Origin: Chitinophaga filiformis
Lineage (GTDB): Bacteria; Bacteroidota; Bacteroidia; Chitinophagales; Chitinophagaceae
Assembly: GCF_021646545.1 (NCBI RefSeq)
Contig: NZ_JAKIRP010000010.1
Coordinates: forward strand, 62,001 to 126,000
DNA length: 64,000 nucleotides
Direction: 5' to 3'
Of this stretch, positions 14,251-24,903 are shown piece by piece; position 1 is the first letter of the stretch; each line of letters starts with the position of its first letter. The notes beneath the pieces were generated by a model. The model saw nothing but the letters and a program-made list of their open reading frames with translations, was not told the DNA's origin and searched no databases. A program made the position numbers and the translations under genes.

Positions 14251-17031
14251 TTATTTCACAACAAACCGGTAGTCCCCCGACCCGGCCGTTAAAACAATTC
14301 TCCCATCCTCGTACCCTTTCACCTTTATATCTCTTTGCTTATCAACACCTTGCCCTCCCTCCATCACCTGCTGACCTTTCATCACCGGTAGTTTGATCAG
14401 TGCACTACTATTGGGAGGAATGACTATATGAAAAGTCAACTCGTCTGCCTTTTTCTCCCATTCGCTAATTATAGCCCCAAAAACCGTTTTATAGGAAGTT
14501 TTAACCCAGGACACATCCCCGACCATTTCAGGCCGTATAACCGCTTCTTTATAGGCAATGGAACGATCCTGCTGGGTTATTCCACCCAGCCCCGTATAGA
14601 ACCATTCCATTAGGTGGCCCAACATCAGGTGATTGTTCGAGACCCTCTCCAGGGCAGCCCAGGATTCGGTCAGCGCCGTAGCTCCTTTTGCCAGCTGGAA
14701 TCCATATCCCGGTACGTCATCACGGTTATTCATCTCGTACAATAGTTGAGACGCGCTCCCTTCCTGTAAGGCCTGTACCAGGAAATGAAAGCCGATATCC
14801 CCTGCTGTGAGTTTCCGGCCATTCTGCTCAATGGAGTCCACCAGGTTTCTGAAAACAGCCTTCCTGTACTGCGCTTCCACCAATCCCACACATAGGGGCA
14901 TGGCCATAGCGGTCTGACTTCCGGTCGCATATACTTTAGTAGCCGGATTGAAGAACTGCTCATTGAATGCCTTTTTCACCCTGGCAGCCAATGCAGCGGC
15001 CCTTTTTGCTCCCTCCGGATCTCCACTCATGCTTCCCATCTTTGACAGTAGCATAAGATCGTAATAGTAAATAGCCGTAGCTGTCAGCGCTTTCGGCGTT
15101 AGCTGTGCCAATCCCGGACGCTGAGGGCCATTATCATACCAGTCGCCCAGGCCATACGAAAGCATGTTATTCACTGCTTTTGATTGCAGGTAGTTTGCAT
15201 ATTTGCTGGCAGTTGGATAAGCCTTGCGGATAATTCCCGTATCGCCATACCATTTGTACAACTGCCAGGGCAGTATGACACTGGCACTTCCCCATTCCGG
15301 CGAATCCCTGAAACCAAAGCCATTATCATCAAAGAAGACATATTCAGGTGCGATATCGGGCACCAGGCCACTGTCTGTCTGCGCCTCCCGCATATCGTCC
15401 AGCAACTTGCGATATAACAGGGAGATGTCGTAATTATATTGGATAGAATTACCCATCAGGTAATCCTGTTCCAGCCAGCTTAGTTTTTCCCTGTGCGGAC
15501 AGTCCGTTGCCACACTTTGCAGATTGCTCTTAATAGCCCACTGGATCAGGGTATAAATTCTGTTGAACAGCTCATTCGAACAGGAGAAACTACCGGTCGC
15601 AGGAGCCGCATTGCGGGTATGCAGGAAGTTCAATTGAGTGATCGCCGGCAGTAAAATATTAGCAGCGGTATCCGGAGCAGCACCCTCTACCTGCACATAA
15701 CGGAAGCCGTAATAAGTAAAGCGGGGCCGCCAAACCTCTTCTCCATCCCCCTTCAATGTATAGGAGAAGTAATAAGGAGAACCGGTGGCTTTTTGATTGG
15801 ATAACTTGGAGGCATTCAACAATTCAGCAGGTATTAGCTTCACTGTTTGTCCTCTTTTACCTTTCACTTTCAGCTCCACGATACCCGAAGCATTCTGACC
15901 AAAATCATACATATACACACCTGGCTGGACTTGTGTGACCTTTTTTACCGGCAGTATTTCCATCACCTTTACCGGATGATCCAGTTCCGGTACCAGCCTT
16001 TTCTCTGTTGCTTTTACAATGATGGCCTGTTTCCAGTGTGCAACATTGAAAGAAGGCTTGTCCCAGCCGCTTTGTTCCAACTGCGCATCATAGTCCTCTC
16101 CACCATAGATGCTGGCAAATGTGACGGGCGACGGCGCTGTTTTCCAATCATCACCGGAAACAATATTTTTAACTGTTCCATCAGCATAGGTGATCATTAG
16201 CCGGCAGATCATCCTGGGCATGCCATAGGCAATGGACAACTTCTTATAACGTTCCTTATTCACATTGAAGAATCCATTCCCTACAATTATGCCTAATGCA
16301 TTTCCACCTGCTTTCAATTTATCTGTTACATCATAGGTATTGTGCAATACCGTTTCATCATAGTCGGTCCAACCAGGCGCCAGGAAATTGTCCCCCAGTT
16401 TTTCCCCGTTCAAGCTTACCTCGTACTGACCAAGTCCGCTGATGAAGAGTAAAGCACTTTTAATATGATCGCCACCCAGGAACTCCTTACGGAACAATGG
16501 CACTACCGGCCGCTGACGCGCCTTATGCTTCTCATAGAACTTATCGCCTCCACTATGTACACCTGGTACCACACGCATAGAATCAGGAATATCCTCGTAT
16601 CCTATCCATTGTGCCTGTGCCCAGTCCTGCCGGCTGGCGAGAGCTATTGTAAAAGACGCAGCAGCGCTCCACGATGATACATTACCATGATTATCCCACA
16701 CACGTACCCGCCAGTAATATTTATGCGCAGGCAGTATAGCCCGCTTCACAAAATGAGGATCTATGTTATAGGATTGCGAAATACGAATGCGGGCGCTGGT
16801 ATCTTTCGTTCCCGCCAACGCAGTATCTTCAGTGACCTGTATCTGGAACATCGTCTGCATGCAGCCTCTTTGAGATGCAATCAACTCCCAGCTGAATGCC
16901 GGACTAAGCCCCGTACCTACAGGATTTATCTTACGATCAGTTCTCAGGTTAACAACCTGCAATTCCTGTCCCCAACTCTTCAGATATAGTAACAGGAATA
17001 GCATCATTATGCCTTGTCTCATGCTTATCAT
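14251..17031 (-). CDS. GH78 alpha-L-rhamnosidase
   Basis: This hydrolyses terminal alpha-L-rhamnose by inversion and acts after export. Residues 1-21 are a signal peptide ending SWGQ. The 926 residues follow the family order: N-terminal fibronectin-like domain (about 22-130), two beta-sandwich modules with LFISGLGQYEVSLNGEKLGD, an (alpha/alpha)6 catalytic domain (about 480-840), and a C-terminal beta-sandwich. Asp510 in DCPHREKLSWLEQD lies in the conserved acid cluster. GATALTESWAALERVSNNH has the later catalytic-site Glu. The start overlaps the GH2 stop by four bases. It is the last gene of the GH106-GH2-GH78 unit. The linkage specificity is unknown. Confidence 0.93.
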   Translation of the reverse strand: MISMRQGIMMLFLLLYLKSWGQELQVVNLRTDRKINPVGTGLSPAFSWELIASQRGCMQTMFQIQVTEDTALAGTKDTSARIRISQSYNIDPHFVKRAILPAHKYYWRVRVWDNHGNVSSWSAAASFTIALASRQDWAQAQWIGYEDIPDSMRVVPGVHSGGDKFYEKHKARQRPVVPLFRKEFLGGDHIKSALLFISGLGQYEVSLNGEKLGDNFLAPGWTDYDETVLHNTYDVTDKLKAGGNALGIIVGNGFFNVNKERYKKLSIAYGMPRMICRLMITYADGTVKNIVSGDDWKTAPSPVTFASIYGGEDYDAQLEQSGWDKPSFNVAHWKQAIIVKATEKRLVPELDHPVKVMEILPVKKVTQVQPGVYMYDFGQNASGIVELKVKGKRGQTVKLIPAELLNASKLSNQKATGSPYYFSYTLKGDGEEVWRPRFTYYGFRYVQVEGAAPDTAANILLPAITQLNFLHTRNAAPATGSFSCSNELFNRIYTLIQWAIKSNLQSVATDCPHREKLSWLEQDYLMGNSIQYNYDISLLYRKLLDDMREAQTDSGLVPDIAPEYVFFDDNGFGFRDSPEWGSASVILPWQLYKWYGDTGIIRKAYPTASKYANYLQSKAVNNMLSYGLGDWYDNGPQRPGLAQLTPKALTATAIYYYDLMLLSKMGSMSGDPEGAKRAAALAARVKKAFNEQFFNPATKVYATGSQTAMAMPLCVGLVEAQYRKAVFRNLVDSIEQNGRKLTAGDIGFHFLVQALQEGSASQLLYEMNNRDDVPGYGFQLAKGATALTESWAALERVSNNHLMLGHLMEWFYTGLGGITQQDRSIAYKEAVIRPEMVGDVSWVKTSYKTVFGAIISEWEKKADELTFHIVIPPNSSALIKLPVMKGQQVMEGGQGVDKQRDIKVKGYEDGRIVLTAGSGDYRFVVK

Positions 17032-19430
17032 TCTTTGTGCGCTGATGTCGATTTAATGGTCAGTTGCGCCGGCGACAACCCGGCTACAGTAGCGCGTAAT
17101 GTAATGTTACCTGCGGTTTTGTCTGCTTTTATGATTGCCAGACATCTACCCTGCCAGGCTTTACGTTGTGGTAATTGATAGCTCTCCACGCTCATCGGAT
17201 TAGCGTTGCCTACTCCTACTATAGCTGCCGGACCAGTGATCTCAAACTTCACCAGGTCTTCTGCATTGGGCAACCTGTTACCATCTGCGTCCGTCAATTC
17301 AACCGTCACATAACTCAGGTCCTGTCCGTCAGCAATGATCTGCTGCCTGTCGGCCGTCAGCTTTATCTGCGCAAGTTTCCCAGCTGTGGCCAACGTGGCT
17401 GCAGGAGATTTCTGTTTGCCCTTATACCCGATCGCTGTCAGCTTTCCCTGTGAATAAGGCACTTGCCATACCGCCATAAAACGGTTCGCTCTACCTGCTT
17501 TTTTGCGGCCTAAAGAAACACCATTCAGAAATAGCTCTGCCTCTTCATAGGAAGTGTATACAGACACTTCGAGCGGCTTTCCGTTGTGCCCCTCCCAGTT
17601 CCAACTATCCCGGGCATCGTACCATTCCCAATGACTCCATTCAACTTTGCGGGTATTTGTATCAAAAGAAGGCTTCGGTGGTTTTACGAAAATGGAAATC
17701 TGGTCCTCCTTCCAGAGTACATCACGGTAGTGTGACTGCGGGCGTTTCCATCCGCAGATATCAATATCCCCACAGTATGCCAGGTTCCAGGGATAAAAGT
17801 CCTGACGCTGCATATATCCCAGCCATCCGATACTGGCCTCGCCTATGTAATCAAAGGCAGTCCAGACAAAATCTCCTATCACCCAGGGATGATCTTCAAC
17901 GGCCATCCAGTAATCAAAAGCTTCTATGGCAAAAGACTCTGTTGCCATCATCACCCGCTGTGGCATACGTTCATGATCTTTTAGGTATTGATCACGCGCA
18001 TAGTTATAACCTGCTATATCCAGTGTTGATAGAAAAGCATCTTTATCCGGTGCAATGCCATTTACGCCACAGGTAATAAAACGTGTGGTATCTATACTGC
18101 GGATATGATCGCGCAGCATAGCTGCTACCTTTGCTACTTCCGGCTTCTCGCGATGAGGGATCTCATTCCCGGTGCTCCACATAATGATAGACGGATGATT
18201 ACGGTCGCGATACACCATACTTTCTAAATCGCGCTTCCACCAGTCATCAAAGTACAGGTGATAGTCTTCAGGATTCTTTCCATCATTCCAGATATCAAAA
18301 GCCTCGTCTATCACCAGCATACCTAAGCGATCACAGGCATCAAGAAAAGCAGGTGAAGGTGGATTATGTGAACAGCGGATCGCATTGTAACCACTGGCTT
18401 TTAATAATGCTACTTTACGCTCTTCTGCCCTGTCATATGCCTTCGCTCCCAATGGTCCGTTGTCATGATGCACACAGCCTCCTTTCAGCTTGATAGTTTT
18501 ACCATTCAGCTGAAACCCTTTTTGCGCATCCGCAGTAATAGTACGGATACCAAAGGAAGTGGTAATGCTGTCCTTCAGCTCATCATTCACATATATCTGT
18601 GAAGTCGCTTTATACAATACAGGCGACTCAACTGACCAAAGCGCCGGAGATTTCACAGTAATTTCCTGCTGTAATACCGTATCCTTTCCTGCCTGTATCA
18701 GCTGCTGACCTTTATGTTCGGCTACTATTTTTCCTTTTGCATCTGACAAGCGTGTGATCACAGTAGCTGTAACAGCTGCACCCGTTTCATTCTGTAATGT
18801 TGTATTGACATTAACTATTGCTGCACTATTATTCACTACGGGCGTAGCAATATAAGTACCCCATTGTCCCACATGTACAGGCTCCAGCGCTTTCAGCCAC
18901 ACATGGCGGTAAATGCCCGATCCGGCATACCAGCGACTGTTCTCACCTTCATTCCTCACTTTCACCACCAACAGGTTCTCCCTGCCAAATCTTACATGCG
19001 GCGTAACATCATACCAGAAGGAAGTATATCCATAAGGATGTTTACCCAGTTTCTTTCCATTGATCCACACCTGCGCGTTCATATACACACCATCAAACTG
19101 AATGATAATACGCTTACCGCGCTGCGCGGCAGGCATAAGGAAGTGCTTGCGGTACCAGCCACTGCCTCCGGTGGTAAATCCGCCACTCACCTGACTGAGT
19201 GCCCCCTTATTAAAGGGAGAAACAGTTCCGGGCAGGTCTTCAATACTCCAGTCATGCGGGAGCGATACCTTACGCCAGTCACTGTCATTGAATAAGGTAT
19301 CTTCTGCTCCCTGTGCGGCGCCCCGCCAGAAAAGCCAGTTATCGTCGAATAACTGTACACGTTGTGCTGTCAGTTTTGTGCTGCACAGCATACAGGTAAA
19401 TAATACTATCAGCAAACGGCTCATCATCAT
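17028..19430 (-). CDS. GH2 beta-galactosidase/beta-glucuronidase-type enzyme
   Basis: This is an exported retaining glycosidase that removes terminal beta-galactose, beta-glucuronate or a related sugar from side chains. It has a signal peptide (1-22, ending LTAQ). The domains run sugar-binding (about 25-200), Ig-like (200-305), TIM barrel (305-600), a DUF4982-like sandwich (about 625-690) and a C-terminal Ig-like domain (700-795). The acid/base is Glu423 in STGNEIP and the nucleophile is Glu498 in MMATESFA. Four-base overlaps on both sides link it to the GH106 and GH78 genes, suggesting stepwise action on one rhamnose-containing side chain. GH2 specificities vary widely, so the sugar is not assigned. 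Confidence 0.92.
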   Translation of the reverse strand: MMMSRLLIVLFTCMLCSTKLTAQRVQLFDDNWLFWRGAAQGAEDTLFNDSDWRKVSLPHDWSIEDLPGTVSPFNKGALSQVSGGFTTGGSGWYRKHFLMPAAQRGKRIIIQFDGVYMNAQVWINGKKLGKHPYGYTSFWYDVTPHVRFGRENLLVVKVRNEGENSRWYAGSGIYRHVWLKALEPVHVGQWGTYIATPVVNNSAAIVNVNTTLQNETGAAVTATVITRLSDAKGKIVAEHKGQQLIQAGKDTVLQQEITVKSPALWSVESPVLYKATSQIYVNDELKDSITTSFGIRTITADAQKGFQLNGKTIKLKGGCVHHDNGPLGAKAYDRAEERKVALLKASGYNAIRCSHNPPSPAFLDACDRLGMLVIDEAFDIWNDGKNPEDYHLYFDDWWKRDLESMVYRDRNHPSIIMWSTGNEIPHREKPEVAKVAAMLRDHIRSIDTTRFITCGVNGIAPDKDAFLSTLDIAGYNYARDQYLKDHERMPQRVMMATESFAIEAFDYWMAVEDHPWVIGDFVWTAFDYIGEASIGWLGYMQRQDFYPWNLAYCGDIDICGWKRPQSHYRDVLWKEDQISIFVKPPKPSFDTNTRKVEWSHWEWYDARDSWNWEGHNGKPLEVSVYTSYEEAELFLNGVSLGRKKAGRANRFMAVWQVPYSQGKLTAIGYKGKQKSPAATLATAGKLAQIKLTADRQQIIADGQDLSYVTVELTDADGNRLPNAEDLVKFEITGPAAIVGVGNANPMSVESYQLPQRKAWQGRCLAIIKADKTAGNITLRATVAGLSPAQLTIKSTSAHKE

Positions 19431-22400
19431 TTAGCTTTCGTGAAATTAAGTGTACTCTTACCGAAGTCTTTAGAAGTTGCTACTGCGATACCACGCTGAT
19501 CTTTCTTATCGACCGCACAATAGAAGTGGTAGACTACTCCCTTGTAAGAAATAACAAACGATTTATGGGCAAAACGGCCATCATAGTCTTCCGTTGAATT
19601 GATCAGGTCCTCTCCATACCAGTCAGACCAGTGTACCAGGTCATAAGAACAGGCAAAGCGATTAAAGGCAGTTGGCCTGTCCTTCCAGAATGCACCGAAA
19701 TAAAACATCACCCATACATTATGCATCCGCTGTATCACGGCATCTCCGGTGATACCGGTATAATGGTCCAGCACGGGCTGATCGAAATACCTCTTCCAGT
19801 GCTCCATATCATCAGATACTGCCATACCAATACGTTCCTTGCCCCGCTTAGGGTTCAGGCTATCCCCTTTCGCATTGTAGTACATCACAAAAGGATAACC
19901 TGTAGTGGTGGTCTTATCCCATATGACGGAGCTTTTGTAAATAGTGTTATTCTCCCACCAGCCGGCATTGCTGTCTGTCGCCATCAGGGCAGGTTTACCA
20001 AAGCGATGCCACTCGTGCGCCTTAGTGATCTTTTTAGGGGTATTGGCAATACCGATAGACAATAGCCCCTGTTCATATCCGGTCTTAGCACCTCCGATAT
20101 ACGTCATCCAATGTTTATTTCTGAACGACTGCCATTTGTAGTTACCTCCCCACACATGGTCCTGCAGGGAAATATATCCCGCCCGCTGATTCGCATCCCA
20201 GGAAGTGGTACTATCAGCAAACGACATCATCTTTCCTTTTGTTTTCCAGTGCAGCAGGTCTTTGCTTTCCGCCAGCCAGGTTTCGTAGCCGCGACCATCA
20301 TACATGATATATACCATGTACCATTTCCTGCCCTTACGGAATATGCTGGGACAATCCAGTTTCCTGCTCTCATCTGGCGGCACCATCGCCATACCGTACT
20401 TGTAAGGTGTTTTTATTTCATGATAGATCCTTTGCATCACTGTCATAGGCACTCGATCATTTGCCGTAAGCTTTTCCCGGAGCAACTGTACTGGCCCTAA
20501 CAATCCCGCTTCCAGCAAGGGAACATTTTGCAGACGCAAGGGCGCCGTAGTATGTGTAATACGCTGTGTTGCCGGCAGAGCGGTATCTCCGATGAGGCGG
20601 TTAGCCCATGTATTTGTTACAGCGACAGACAGTTCATTTTTTCCATTATGTAAACCCGGCGTAATATCCACACGGTAAGGGTAAGTCCATGCTACACCAC
20701 AGTTGATGCCATTTATTGTAACTTCTGCTATATTGGCCACACGCCCCAGATCCAGTAAAACGCGGGATAAAGTATCATTCTTATCCAACGACCATTCAAA
20801 ACTCCTTTTATAGGTGGCAGTACCTGAATAATAACGTATCTGTGGAGAAGCATGTTTACTCCAGTCTGTCAGTTCATTAAACATAACAGGCGCTTCGGGA
20901 CCTCCTGCTGCTGTATCAAACTTCACTTCCCATTGCCCGTTCAATGTTTCCCCGGCTTGCAACATAGGCCCGTTAACAGCCTTATGCATTTCCTTTTCTC
21001 CTGTGGCTTTCCGGAAAATAATAAAAATGCTGCCGTTGGCCGGCAATTGTAATTGCAGGTTTGTACGTCCGTTATGTGATGTCCAATCTGTAGCCATACG
21101 TTGGTCACCTGTTACCGCGTCCCATAATTCAGGCAGCCGGCCTGTTGTACGGAAAGACACATTTATCAATCGTTCCATCTCTGCCTGATTAGAAACAAAG
21201 TAAATATCATAATCCGGAGCGGTGCGATGTGTCCAGGCAATCCCCCTGGCTCTTTTACCGGATTGTTCTTTCACCAGCAGGTCTGGCGCCAGTCCCAATG
21301 CATCAAATGAAGATGCCTTCCAGGGTGCTTGTATTACACCTTTATTTCCTAACGTGATCACACTATCGGGCGCTTCGAGCGACCTGACAGGCCCATTCAC
21401 CAGTACAGTAGCTCCTGCCTGCAGCAACCTTCTGAGATGAAATACTGTTTCGCGGGATAATAAATTACCTTCCGGAGACATCGCCATTGTACCAGGCAAC
21501 ACCAACAGCCTATACACAGCTCCTCCCGGCAATACAATATTGCCATTCTTCACTGTTGCCAGCCTTAATAAGGCATCCTTATTAAATGAATCATAGTTGT
21601 ATCCCTGCAATGCATCCACCCAGGTGGCAGGGTCAGTAATGTTTGCAGATGCAGTTATCCCGGCAGGCATTTCCCTTAGCGGGCCTCCCCTGTTGGTCAT
21701 GCGCTGTGATTCCATATAAAGCATACTGTCTCCGAAAAGACCAGGCAATACGCTTGTCAACCTTTCAGGCAATACTGCCCTGCGTGGTAATCCCTCACCG
21801 GTGAACACTGCAATATCTGCCACCGGACGGCCTTCCTGCAGTAAGGCCTGACAACGCTGTGCATACGCCACCCATGCCCTGCCTGGTTTCCACCAGGTCT
21901 GATCGCGTTGGAAATAGAGCCCTACGCCATCCAGCGTCATGCCAGGACGCTGATCTGTCCACGGATTATGTGCAAATACATGATACACGAGTTTATTAAT
22001 GCCCAGTGCATAGTTACGGTCAGCCAATGTCTTGAGCATACCGGGATGTTCATCCCAGCGCATACGCAATTCTGTAAATGCCTCCGCCTGCACAATGCGT
22101 TTACCATATATATGCGCGCCTGAAATAGCATCCAGCATATCATTCGGCTTGTCATGGGTAGGGCTGCGCAACCAGTATTCTCCCATCGGAATATCGGCGG
22201 ACTGATAATGCTGCATGCCATCTGAAGTCATCACAGGCGCTACACTTTCCGCACTAAACTTACATTTATGTGCGTGGGCCAATGCTGCCAGCGTATCATA
22301 GAAGTTTCGTTGTACTAATTCAGTAATTGTTGTTCTTACATCATGCAGGAAGTGTTCGGCCGTTTGTGTGTTCTGTACAGGATACCCCGCCATGGCAGGC

Positions 22401-23800
22401 AGATAGCGGAGGAGATCATAACCACGGCGTTTGCTAAACGCTTCCCTGAAGCCGGATGACCAGTTCTGACTACCACATTCCCAGCTATCCACATGAAAAA
22501 CTTTCAATACACTGTCTGCCAGTTGCGGGCCTATCTTACGGATAGTCTCCCCAAACCAGTGATCAAACTGCACACGCACTGCGGCACTATTGAACTTATC
22601 GCATTCCAGTCCCGCTCCGGCGCCGCCAGTAGCATTTGTATACCCTGTAGGTGTGTGGCCTATGCGTAGTATTGTCCAGTTACCTGCAGGCGCTTTCCAT
22701 TGCAGCCTGCCTGTCGCATCCATAAAGGCCGTGAGGTCTGTTATTTTATCGAGTGGAATACAATCTTTATCGGGGATCTGCTTTGTTGTTGTGTAAGGAC
22801 TGATACGCCATACAGCGCCGCTCTTACCCTCAAACTGGTGGATACGCGGCTGATCTGAAAGGAGCAGTCCTGTTACCTTCAGGCTTTGTTTCCATTTAGC
22901 AGCATCCAGATCTTCCGCACCTGGCTCCGATCCTTCTTTGTTGTAGGAAAAGCGGAAGTAGCGGGCTGTCACGGGAGTAATAGCATGTGTAACCGGCGCA
23001 TCTGTATCCTGCCAGCCATGACGGGGAGCTTGTAACTGAGCCACCGGCCGGAAATCCACGCCATTGTCGCTTACTGAAATGTGCAGGCGGTGTGCCTGGT
23101 AGTTGTTACCATTGGTACGCACCGTCACTGCATAACAGGTGAAGGGCTGGGCATACGCATACTGGATCCAGCAAGGATCCTGGCTGCGGAAGCTTTCCTT
23201 ATTACCGGGTACAGTGAGGAATTGCGCATTCACACCCGGCTGACTGGTACTTACGACTGGCGTTTGCCTGTTTAACGGCAAAGACGGGAATGCCAGCACT
23301 GCAATATCTTTATAGTACTTTTCGTTGGTTTCGGGTTGAGCTAAAGTATCGTTGAATACTGTATTCCCTTTTACTGTAGTAGCGGTCCACACTACTTTCT
23401 GCATAGATAATTCCGGTGTGATCCAGGGGCCTCCCGCCAAAGCAAAACCATCGCTTACATGCATGCCAAGTTGTAAGCCCAGTCTGGCCGCTTCACTGTG
23501 CGCAAAGCGTACCATATCCCACCAGGCAGGACTTAACTGTTCTACCGGCGGATCGATAAAAGGCGGGTTCGCTTTCCCTTTTATAGGCATGAGGTATGCA
23601 CCACCAATACCTGCTTCTTTCATTGCTTCCAGATCGGCAGTAATACCAGCACGGCTTACGCTCGCATGCATCCAGTACCAGAATACCCAGGGCTTTGCAT
23701 TAGCAGGAGGCTGCCTGAAAATACTGTCGAGACGTTGGTTCTGCGACATGCCAGCTTTCACAAAAAGGCAAAAAATGATAAGAAAGAAATACCGTTTCAT
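19427..23800 (-). CDS. GH106 alpha-L-rhamnosidase fused to a GH43-like beta-propeller domain
   Basis: This 1457-residue exported protein has a signal peptide ending GMSQ. Residues about 25-1110 match GH106: KPWVFWYWMHASVSRAGI, EAMKEAGIGGAYLMP, GMHVSDGFALAGGPWI, a TIM barrel, and a C-terminal jelly-roll with LDLGRVANIAEVTING. GH106 enzymes cleave alpha-L-rhamnose by inversion. From about 1140 a second complete domain follows (KLDCPSIFRKGRKWYMVYIMY, SKDLLHWKTKG, RIGMAVSDDMEHWKR). This reads like a five-bladed propeller of the GH43/GH130 superfamily. Normal GH106 proteins end near 1100, so this is a fusion. The tandem suggests two adjacent sugars are released together. The propeller substrate is unknown. 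Confidence 0.88.
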   Translation of the reverse strand: MKRYFFLIIFCLFVKAGMSQNQRLDSIFRQPPANAKPWVFWYWMHASVSRAGITADLEAMKEAGIGGAYLMPIKGKANPPFIDPPVEQLSPAWWDMVRFAHSEAARLGLQLGMHVSDGFALAGGPWITPELSMQKVVWTATTVKGNTVFNDTLAQPETNEKYYKDIAVLAFPSLPLNRQTPVVSTSQPGVNAQFLTVPGNKESFRSQDPCWIQYAYAQPFTCYAVTVRTNGNNYQAHRLHISVSDNGVDFRPVAQLQAPRHGWQDTDAPVTHAITPVTARYFRFSYNKEGSEPGAEDLDAAKWKQSLKVTGLLLSDQPRIHQFEGKSGAVWRISPYTTTKQIPDKDCIPLDKITDLTAFMDATGRLQWKAPAGNWTILRIGHTPTGYTNATGGAGAGLECDKFNSAAVRVQFDHWFGETIRKIGPQLADSVLKVFHVDSWECGSQNWSSGFREAFSKRRGYDLLRYLPAMAGYPVQNTQTAEHFLHDVRTTITELVQRNFYDTLAALAHAHKCKFSAESVAPVMTSDGMQHYQSADIPMGEYWLRSPTHDKPNDMLDAISGAHIYGKRIVQAEAFTELRMRWDEHPGMLKTLADRNYALGINKLVYHVFAHNPWTDQRPGMTLDGVGLYFQRDQTWWKPGRAWVAYAQRCQALLQEGRPVADIAVFTGEGLPRRAVLPERLTSVLPGLFGDSMLYMESQRMTNRGGPLREMPAGITASANITDPATWVDALQGYNYDSFNKDALLRLATVKNGNIVLPGGAVYRLLVLPGTMAMSPEGNLLSRETVFHLRRLLQAGATVLVNGPVRSLEAPDSVITLGNKGVIQAPWKASSFDALGLAPDLLVKEQSGKRARGIAWTHRTAPDYDIYFVSNQAEMERLINVSFRTTGRLPELWDAVTGDQRMATDWTSHNGRTNLQLQLPANGSIFIIFRKATGEKEMHKAVNGPMLQAGETLNGQWEVKFDTAAGGPEAPVMFNELTDWSKHASPQIRYYSGTATYKRSFEWSLDKNDTLSRVLLDLGRVANIAEVTINGINCGVAWTYPYRVDITPGLHNGKNELSVAVTNTWANRLIGDTALPATQRITHTTAPLRLQNVPLLEAGLLGPVQLLREKLTANDRVPMTVMQRIYHEIKTPYKYGMAMVPPDESRKLDCPSIFRKGRKWYMVYIMYDGRGYETWLAESKDLLHWKTKGKMMSFADSTTSWDANQRAGYISLQDHVWGGNYKWQSFRNKHWMTYIGGAKTGYEQGLLSIGIANTPKKITKAHEWHRFGKPALMATDSNAGWWENNTIYKSSVIWDKTTTTGYPFVMYYNAKGDSLNPKRGKERIGMAVSDDMEHWKRYFDQPVLDHYTGITGDAVIQRMHNVWVMFYFGAFWKDRPTAFNRFACSYDLVHWSDWYGEDLINSTEDYDGRFAHKSFVISYKGVVYHFYCAVDKKDQRGIAVATSKDFGKSTLNFTKAK

Positions 23801-23997
23801 AAAAATCGTACAGACGAGCTACACAAGCATTTATTGGTTGACTAATATTCGTTTTGTAAAATTCCGCTGAACTAAACAGGTTAGAAGCACCGTCTAAAAA
23901 GCCCTCATTTCATTGGCCAAATGTGCTGACAAGATCATTAGCTCCGGCAGCACCTTGTACAGCAGGAGCTGAACACAAACTGGCACCGGTGTTGACA

Positions 23998-24903
23998 CTA
24001 CTGAAAGACAGACTTCATATAAGCTGCATTTGCACTAAAGTTCTTCTTTACATTCCTTGGATCATTTGCATCGCGGGAACGTTCTATGACCAGCCACCCA
24101 CGCCACTGCATCTTATCCAGCGTACGTTTTACTTCTTTCATATTGATGCGCGGATTATTCTGTAGCCATACGCCATCTGTGTCTGTACAATGGATCTGGC
24201 AGATGCGCTTAGCGCCCAGGGTCTTCAACTCCTGAATCAGATCACGTCCTGCCTGCAGGGCATTGGAAAAATTGAAATAACTCTTTATTGCAGGAGAACC
24301 TATTTCATCCAGCAGTTTCACCTCATCAGCAGCCGGCAGGGCCGTTTCTACGCCGATGATCACACCTGCCTTTTCAGCATTCGCGCCTATGCGCTTTAAG
24401 CGTTGTACAACAACTGGCCGTAGCCCGGGGCGCTTCACCAGGTCGACCTGCACGCCCAGCGGCAGAAAAGCGGTCTTTACATTCATCTGCACCATTGTAT
24501 CAATACAATCCTGCACCATCTTTTCTACTTCTGCTTCAGGCCTTTCCGCGAAAGATTGTGCATAAAAGCCTGACATAGCAATGGAACTGATAGCGATGTT
24601 CAGCGACTTAGACGTATCCAGAAATTGCTGACGCACCACGGGATCAGATAGTTTACTGTTGAAGGTCGGACGGTTACCCAGTCCTCCCATATCTACTTCC
24701 ACACCATCTGCACCGATATCCTTTGTAAGCTGAAAAGCGCCTAATTTCTGGCGTTTCAGGATCATCCAGTCACATACCGCTATCCGGTATCTGAGGTCTC
24801 TTTTAAAGGCTGCCGATACCGTTTCCGGGAGTAACAGTCCTCCCGCCAGTAAAGCGGCATTGCCCAGAAAGCGACGTCTGCTCGTTTTTTCCATCATGGC
24901 CAT
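23998..24903 (-). CDS. Tat-exported sugar isomerase/epimerase-like TIM-barrel protein
   Basis: This 301-residue protein belongs to the xylose isomerase-like / AP endonuclease 2 TIM-barrel family. The N terminus SRRRFLGNAALLAGGLLL is a twin-arginine signal. The barrel includes DIGADGVEVDMGGLG, VIIGVETALPAADEV and CQIHCTDTDGVWL, which supply the acidic and His metal ligands of such enzymes, and it ends in GWLVIERSRDANDPR. Members isomerise or epimerise sugars or act as keto-sugar enzymes, but the substrate here is not known. The Tat signal implies export of a folded, metal-loaded enzyme. Its first codons overlap the GH78-sialidase stop by ten bases. The gap of 197 bases to the GH106 gene shows no feature. 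Confidence 0.8.
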   Translation of the reverse strand: MAMMEKTSRRRFLGNAALLAGGLLLPETVSAAFKRDLRYRIAVCDWMILKRQKLGAFQLTKDIGADGVEVDMGGLGNRPTFNSKLSDPVVRQQFLDTSKSLNIAISSIAMSGFYAQSFAERPEAEVEKMVQDCIDTMVQMNVKTAFLPLGVQVDLVKRPGLRPVVVQRLKRIGANAEKAGVIIGVETALPAADEVKLLDEIGSPAIKSYFNFSNALQAGRDLIQELKTLGAKRICQIHCTDTDGVWLQNNPRINMKEVKRTLDKMQWRGWLVIERSRDANDPRNVKKNFSANAAYMKSVFQ

